Shown one piece after another: positions 60,071 to 64,000 of a stretch of DNA of 64,000 nt. The translations under genes were made by a program, and so were the position numbers. Source of the DNA: Hymenobacter sp. H14-R3 (GTDB lineage Bacteria; Bacteroidota; Bacteroidia; Cytophagales; Hymenobacteraceae); assembly GCF_030063445.1 (NCBI RefSeq), contig NZ_JASITD010000007.1, positions 124,001 to 188,000 on the forward strand. The letters are read 5' to 3'. The stretch's first letter is position 1. Each line of letters opens with the position of its first letter. The notes under the pieces were generated by a model. That model saw nothing but the letters and a program-made list of their open reading frames with translations. It did no database searches and was not told the DNA's origin.

Positions 60071-60155
60071 ATCTGGCTGTTCGGCTGGCCAGATTGTATC
60101 AGCTCAAAAAGCCTTGTTTTTGAGCATCTTATCCCACCTAGGCCGCCTCAAGCTT

Positions 60156-62330
60156 ATGCTCCGTTCTTACCCTGTTTTAGCCACTTTGCCCGGCCGCTGG
60201 CTGGGGGCCGTGGCCCTGCTACTGGCCCTGCTGCTGCCCGGCCGCAGTTGGGCGCAGGCCGCCGCCACTATCCGGCTCGAAGCCGAAGACGCCCTGGTTT
60301 ACGGCCCCACCAAACTGACCGCTACGGCCGGCTTCTCGGGCACGGGCTACGTGGGCGACTTTTCGCAAGCCAGTGATAGTCTGGTATTTAACTTTCCGAC
60401 CCAGGCCAGTCGCTACGACCTGACTATTCGCTACACGCTGCCCACCAGCGGGGCGCGCACGAGCACGGTGGTGCTCAACGGCGTGGCGGCCGACAAGTCC
60501 TTGCCCAGCACCGGCGCGGCTTTTGGCTCGGTGTCTTTGGGCCGCGCGGTGTACGCGGCGGGCCAGAACAAGCTCGTTATCAAGGCCAACCAGGGGTACT
60601 ACGGCATCGACTACATCGAGCTGGTGCCCGTGGTGACCACGCTGGTGCCGCTCGTCAACAACCGGCTCGAAGCCGAGCTGGCCGACCTGAACAGCGTAAC
60701 CGTGGCCACCACGCCCACCGGCTTTTCGGGCACGGGCTTCGTCACGGGCTTCACCAACAGCGATGCCAACAACGTGAGCATCAGCTTCAACCTACCCACG
60801 GCCGGGCTCTACCAGCTGGCAGTTGGCTACACGTCGACCTTCAGCCTCAAGGTAGCCAATGTGACGACAAACGGCTCGAAAGCCACGGTATCCTTCCCCC
60901 AAACGTCTGCCTCAGCCCCCTTCAGCGTGGCCGGTGGGGGCCAGGTGCTGCTGCCGGCTGGCCTCAACACGATTGTGATTGGCGGCAACTACGGCTTCTA
61001 CGGCATCGACTACGTGCAGCTGACGCCCACCACGGTGGCCCTGCCCGTGAAGCCCGCCAAAACCCTGGTTGACCCGCTGGCCACGGCGGGGGCCAAGGCG
61101 CTGTTCTCGTACCTGGTTGACTTGTACGGCACCAAGGTGCTGGCCGGGCAGCAGGATGATAGCTACGGCAACGGCAACTCGGAGGTAAGCTACGTGCTGG
61201 CCACCACCGGCAAGGAGCCCGCCATTGTCAGTATGGACCTGTATGATTATTCATCGGCCCCGGTGGCGGCCTACGGCACGCCCACGGGTACTACCGAACG
61301 CTTCCTCACGTGGGCCAAGAGCGGCAACGGCCGCGGCATTACCAGCCTGATTTGGCATTGGCGCGCCCCAGCCGATATTACGGCCACCAACGGCAACGGC
61401 AGCGTAGACCCCAGCGGGGCCTTTTACACCAAGAATACGAGCTTCAACTTTGCCGCCGCGCTGGCCGATACTACCAGCACGCGCTACCGCTTGCTGATGA
61501 GGGATATAGATTTGATTGCCGTGCAGCTGAAGAAGTTTCAGGCGGCTGGGGTGCCGGTGCTGTGGCGCCCGCTGCACGAAACGCCCGGCACGTTCTTCTG
61601 GTGGGGCAACCAGGGGCCCACGGCCTTCAAGCAGCTCTGGCAGCTGCTCTATACCCGCCTCACCGTGCGCCACCAGCTGCACAACCTGATTTGGGTGTAC
61701 TCCATCAACGACGTGCCCGATGCCGCCTGGTACCCCGGCGATGCGTACGTGGACATTGCCAGCGCCGACGAATACCAGGCCACCATCGACCCCAACGTAA
61801 ACCTGTCGAGCAAGTGGGACGCCATGAAAACGCTGGTGGCCCCCCGCAAGCTGGTGGCCCTGAGCGAGAGCGGCAGCCTGGCCAACCCCGACCAGATTCG
61901 GGGCTACGCCACCTGGTGGTCGTGGTTCTGCGCGTGGCAGGGCACCTACATCCGCAATCAGCAGGTGGGCTTCCTGCGCAGCCTCTACAACGACCGCGAC
62001 ATCATCACCAAAGACAAGCTGGCCGACTGGCAGGGTACGGCCCTGGCCGCCAAAAGCGGGGCGGCGGCCGTTTCGGCTGGCCTGGCGGTGTACCCCAACC
62101 CCACCAGCGGCGCCATGCTCAACCTGGGCCTGCGGCTTACGGCCGCCCAGGAGGTGGGCGTGGAACTCGTCAACAGCCTGGGCCAGCGCGTGGCCACGCT
62201 GCGCCCGCGCCTGCAGGCCGGCGACAACCAGCTCCAGCTGCCGCTTGCGGGCGTGGCCCCCGGCATTTACCAGGTGTTGGTGCGCCCGGCCACGGGGCCC
62301 GCACTCAGCCAGCGCGTGCAGGTTTTGTAA
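60156..62330 (+). CDS. Secreted GH26 mannanase-like enzyme with two carbohydrate-binding modules and a T9SS tail
   Basis: A 724-residue multi-domain protein. A signal peptide (1-34, ending RSWAQ) is followed by two beta-sandwich carbohydrate-binding modules (about 37-160 and 170-300), each ending in YYGIDYIEL- or FYGIDYVQL-like strands. The GH26 catalytic domain covers about 310-645. Its acid-base Glu475 is in LWRPLHETPG and the nucleophile Glu571 in ALSESG. The C-terminal T9SS sorting domain starts with VYPNPTSG. It would cleave beta-1,4-mannans outside the cell. Met at 60156 is used because it starts the signal peptide. Confidence 0.92.
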   Translation: MLRSYPVLATLPGRWLGAVALLLALLLPGRSWAQAAATIRLEAEDALVYGPTKLTATAGFSGTGYVGDFSQASDSLVFNFPTQASRYDLTIRYTLPTSGARTSTVVLNGVAADKSLPSTGAAFGSVSLGRAVYAAGQNKLVIKANQGYYGIDYIELVPVVTTLVPLVNNRLEAELADLNSVTVATTPTGFSGTGFVTGFTNSDANNVSISFNLPTAGLYQLAVGYTSTFSLKVANVTTNGSKATVSFPQTSASAPFSVAGGGQVLLPAGLNTIVIGGNYGFYGIDYVQLTPTTVALPVKPAKTLVDPLATAGAKALFSYLVDLYGTKVLAGQQDDSYGNGNSEVSYVLATTGKEPAIVSMDLYDYSSAPVAAYGTPTGTTERFLTWAKSGNGRGITSLIWHWRAPADITATNGNGSVDPSGAFYTKNTSFNFAAALADTTSTRYRLLMRDIDLIAVQLKKFQAAGVPVLWRPLHETPGTFFWWGNQGPTAFKQLWQLLYTRLTVRHQLHNLIWVYSINDVPDAAWYPGDAYVDIASADEYQATIDPNVNLSSKWDAMKTLVAPRKLVALSESGSLANPDQIRGYATWWSWFCAWQGTYIRNQQVGFLRSLYNDRDIITKDKLADWQGTALAAKSGAAAVSAGLAVYPNPTSGAMLNLGLRLTAAQEVGVELVNSLGQRVATLRPRLQAGDNQLQLPLAGVAPGIYQVLVRPATGPALSQRVQVL

Positions 62331-62357
62331 GCTAGCCGCCCAATTGCCCGCCCGTTA

Positions 62358-62408
62358 AAATCCTGCTCTCAGCTGCTGGCTTGCCGGCAATTGGGAGCAG
62401 GGTTTTTT
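62358..62408 (+). terminator. Terminator after the GH26 gene
   Basis: CCTGCTC and GAGCAGG pair around a 26-base loop and are followed by GTTTTTT. Confidence 0.7.
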
Positions 62409-62455
62409 GTGGCGCTTTCGGTAACGCAGTAAGTGCTAAAAATGCAATTATTGCT

Positions 62456-62514
62456 AAGAAAAGGGCGAATTTTCATTAATCACAAGTTGCTGATAAACTT
62501 AATTTTACGAACAT
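62456..62514 (+). promoter_or_regulatory. Upstream region shared with the GH26 gene
   Basis: Base-by-base similar to 60012-60070, with a TAATTTTA box. It lies about 100 bases before the start of the carbohydrate-binding gene. Confidence 0.5.
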
Positions 62515-62612
62515 AAACTTACTATTTCAGCCAGCGTAGCGCTGGCCGAAAAAAGGAGATTTTATAGCTTGTCCCCAACACTTATTTTTTTCATTTTCAC
62601 CCACCCACCCCC

Positions 62613-63869
62613 ATGTTACACTCCTACCAGTCTGTTTCTTCCCGCTTCCCGTTGGCTAAGGCTCTCGGACTACTCGGCTTCGGCGCGGCGCTGCTGGCGG
62701 CACCCGCTGTTCACGCGCAGGTTATTGCTACCACCCCTAAAATAGAGGCCGAGGCTCCTACCAATACCCTAACCGGAGGGGCAGTAGTTAAAAATGTAAA
62801 TCCAGCAACGGCGGGTAATGATAGCTACTCAGGCACGGGCTGGGTCGATTACAACGCCGCTCCCAGCGGCATCGATTTTCCGTACACTGCTGGCGCAGCC
62901 GGACTCTATGAGGTGCTGGTGCGCTACGCATCGCAGTACGAAGCCAAACCGGGTAATATCCACGTAAACGGCGGGCCTGCGGGCAAGCTCTACTACAACT
63001 CGACGAGAACCGGTACCAACTTCCGAAGCACCAAGACGGTTGTTGCGTTGACTGCCGGGGCCAACAAGATTACCCTCGAAGGAGGCGACAACTACTACGG
63101 CATCGACTACATTCAGGTAGCAGCAGTAGCGGCTATCCCCACGGCGCTCACCCCGGCCGCCACCACGGGCCGGGTGGAGGCTGAGGCTGGGCAACTGTAC
63201 TTTGCGCAGGCAGTAATCAAGGACGGCAACGCAGCTACCAGCTACTCGGGTACCGGCGGCTACGTGAGTAGCTTTTCCGAAGACAAAGCGCTGGTTAGCA
63301 CTATTACGCTGCCAGTGAATATTGTGACAGCAGGCCTGTATCAGATTGCCGTTGGCGCACGGGGAATTTTTGATGATAAGAGCTTCGACTTATCGGTAGC
63401 CCGCGGCGCGGCAGCGGCTACCGGCAAACTCACGACGGGCCTTGGCAGACTCAGCACCACCTTCCAGTCATTTGTGTCGGGCAAATACAACCTAGTGGCT
63501 GGCGTTAACACCATCGTCATCAGCAGCCAGACCAGCTACCTCGACGTTGATTACGTAGACATCACGCCTGCCACCGGCGTGGCTACGGCCGCCAGGGCCA
63601 GCGCCGAAGCCCAGAAGGCCCTTTCGGCCTACCCCAACCCCACTAGTGGCCAGGCCCTGAGCGTGAGCCTGGAGCTAGCCAAAGCCCAGGAAACCACTTT
63701 CGACCTGGTAAATTCTCTGGGTCAGCGCGTGAGCACCACCACCCGCAGCCTGCGCGCCGGTACCAACCAGCTGCAGGTACCCACGGCCGGCGTGGCCGGC
63801 GGCATCTACCAGCTAGTGGTGCGCGGCGGCGACCAGCCTGCCTTGGTGCAGCGCGTGGTTATCAACTAG
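62613..63869 (+). CDS. Secreted protein with two carbohydrate-binding modules and a T9SS tail, no catalytic domain
   Basis: A 418-residue protein. After a signal peptide (ending PAVHAQ) come two modules like those of the GH26 protein: KIEAEAPTNTLTGG to YYGIDYIQVA (about 42-175) and RVEAEAGQLYFAQAV to YLDVDYVDIT (about 187-320). A T9SS sorting domain (AYPNPTSGQAL onward) follows. No hydrolase domain is present. It may bind mannan or another polysaccharide at the cell surface and hold it for the enzyme. The gene pair has related promoters. Confidence 0.88.
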   Translation: MLHSYQSVSSRFPLAKALGLLGFGAALLAAPAVHAQVIATTPKIEAEAPTNTLTGGAVVKNVNPATAGNDSYSGTGWVDYNAAPSGIDFPYTAGAAGLYEVLVRYASQYEAKPGNIHVNGGPAGKLYYNSTRTGTNFRSTKTVVALTAGANKITLEGGDNYYGIDYIQVAAVAAIPTALTPAATTGRVEAEAGQLYFAQAVIKDGNAATSYSGTGGYVSSFSEDKALVSTITLPVNIVTAGLYQIAVGARGIFDDKSFDLSVARGAAAATGKLTTGLGRLSTTFQSFVSGKYNLVAGVNTIVISSQTSYLDVDYVDITPATGVATAARASAEAQKALSAYPNPTSGQALSVSLELAKAQETTFDLVNSLGQRVSTTTRSLRAGTNQLQVPTAGVAGGIYQLVVRGGDQPALVQRVVIN

Positions 63870-63890
63870 TTGAATGCCTGAAGAGCTATG

Positions 63891-63931
63891 AAAAAGGCAG
63901 GCTTCCCCGGTTGGGGAAGCCTGCCTTTTTT
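63891..63931. terminator. Strong terminator after the carbohydrate-binding gene
   Basis: AAAAAGGCAGGCTTCCCC and its inverse (GGGGAAGCCTGCCTTTTT) surround GGTT. The stem is 18 bp, with an A-run on one side and a T-run on the other. Confidence 0.9.
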
Positions 63932-64000
63932 GCGTGGGAGTGTGCCGTGGCGCGCGGAGGTTGTGCAGGGTAGGCGCTGGCCTACGGCGCAGTGTAGAGC
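63932..64000. other. Window end, no gene seen
   Basis: Short GC-rich sequence. No supported start or end of a gene. Confidence 0.4.

Overview
This 64 kb window comes from a GC-rich member of the Bacteroidota, most likely Hymenobacter or a close relative (Cytophagales). Several features point there: promoters with the Bacteroidota -7 box TAnnTTTG, a fused LpxC/FabZ gene, two secreted proteins with type IX secretion (T9SS) C-terminal sorting domains, and DUF2851, DUF4197 and DUF4890-type genes. It looks chromosomal. I see no rRNA, tRNA, CRISPR array or prophage. There is one complete IS982-family insertion sequence.

Layout. 0-16.5 kb: housekeeping genes (rnhA end, a SerC-like aminotransferase, aroQ, xerD, a TPR protein, ftsK, lolA, a DUF2851 gene, trhO, a nucleoside phosphorylase) mixed with membrane proteins of unknown role. 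16.5-20.2 kb: a LuxC-type acyl-CoA reductase divergent from a ferredoxin, then aat and a small AT-rich island. 20.2-28 kb: valS, an alpha/beta hydrolase, an oligopeptidase B-like peptidase and a 2-oxoacid dehydrogenase E2. 28-36.2 kb: an accessory stretch with a decayed gene, the IS, small secreted and lipoprotein genes, an ABC exporter, and a zinc-ribbon/SPFH pair. 36.2-50 kb, all on the minus strand: a phenylacetate catabolic cluster. In transcription order it is paaK, paaE, an AI-2E-type membrane protein, then paaA, B, C, D, G, H, I, J, Z and a further crotonase. Together these activate phenylacetate to its CoA thioester, epoxidise the ring, isomerise and open it, and beta-oxidise the product to acetyl-CoA and succinyl-CoA. 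Two operator-like palindromes lie at the two promoters of the cluster. 50-54.5 kb: cinA, a DUF4197 gene and a run of very long hairpins. 54.6-59.5 kb: lpxD-lpxC/fabZ-lpxA (lipid A synthesis) followed by an ABC ATPase and a Uma2-like protein. 59.6-64 kb: a phosphatase-like gene without a normal start codon, a secreted GH26 mannanase-like enzyme and a secreted carbohydrate-binding protein with a related upstream region.

The strongest signal not explained by genes is the density of palindromic elements between genes. More than twenty were found, in several sequence families. Many have a two-level design: each arm can fold into its own hairpin, and the two arms also pair with each other. Between copies the inner stems change in a compensatory way (ATGCT/AGCAT, TCCT/AGGA, ATTG/CAAT), which suggests the structure is preserved rather than the sequence. 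They fill most junctions of the paa and lpx operons, supply stop codons to several genes, and appear to have added an N-terminal extension to PaaD. No REP-associated transposase is present in the window to explain them.
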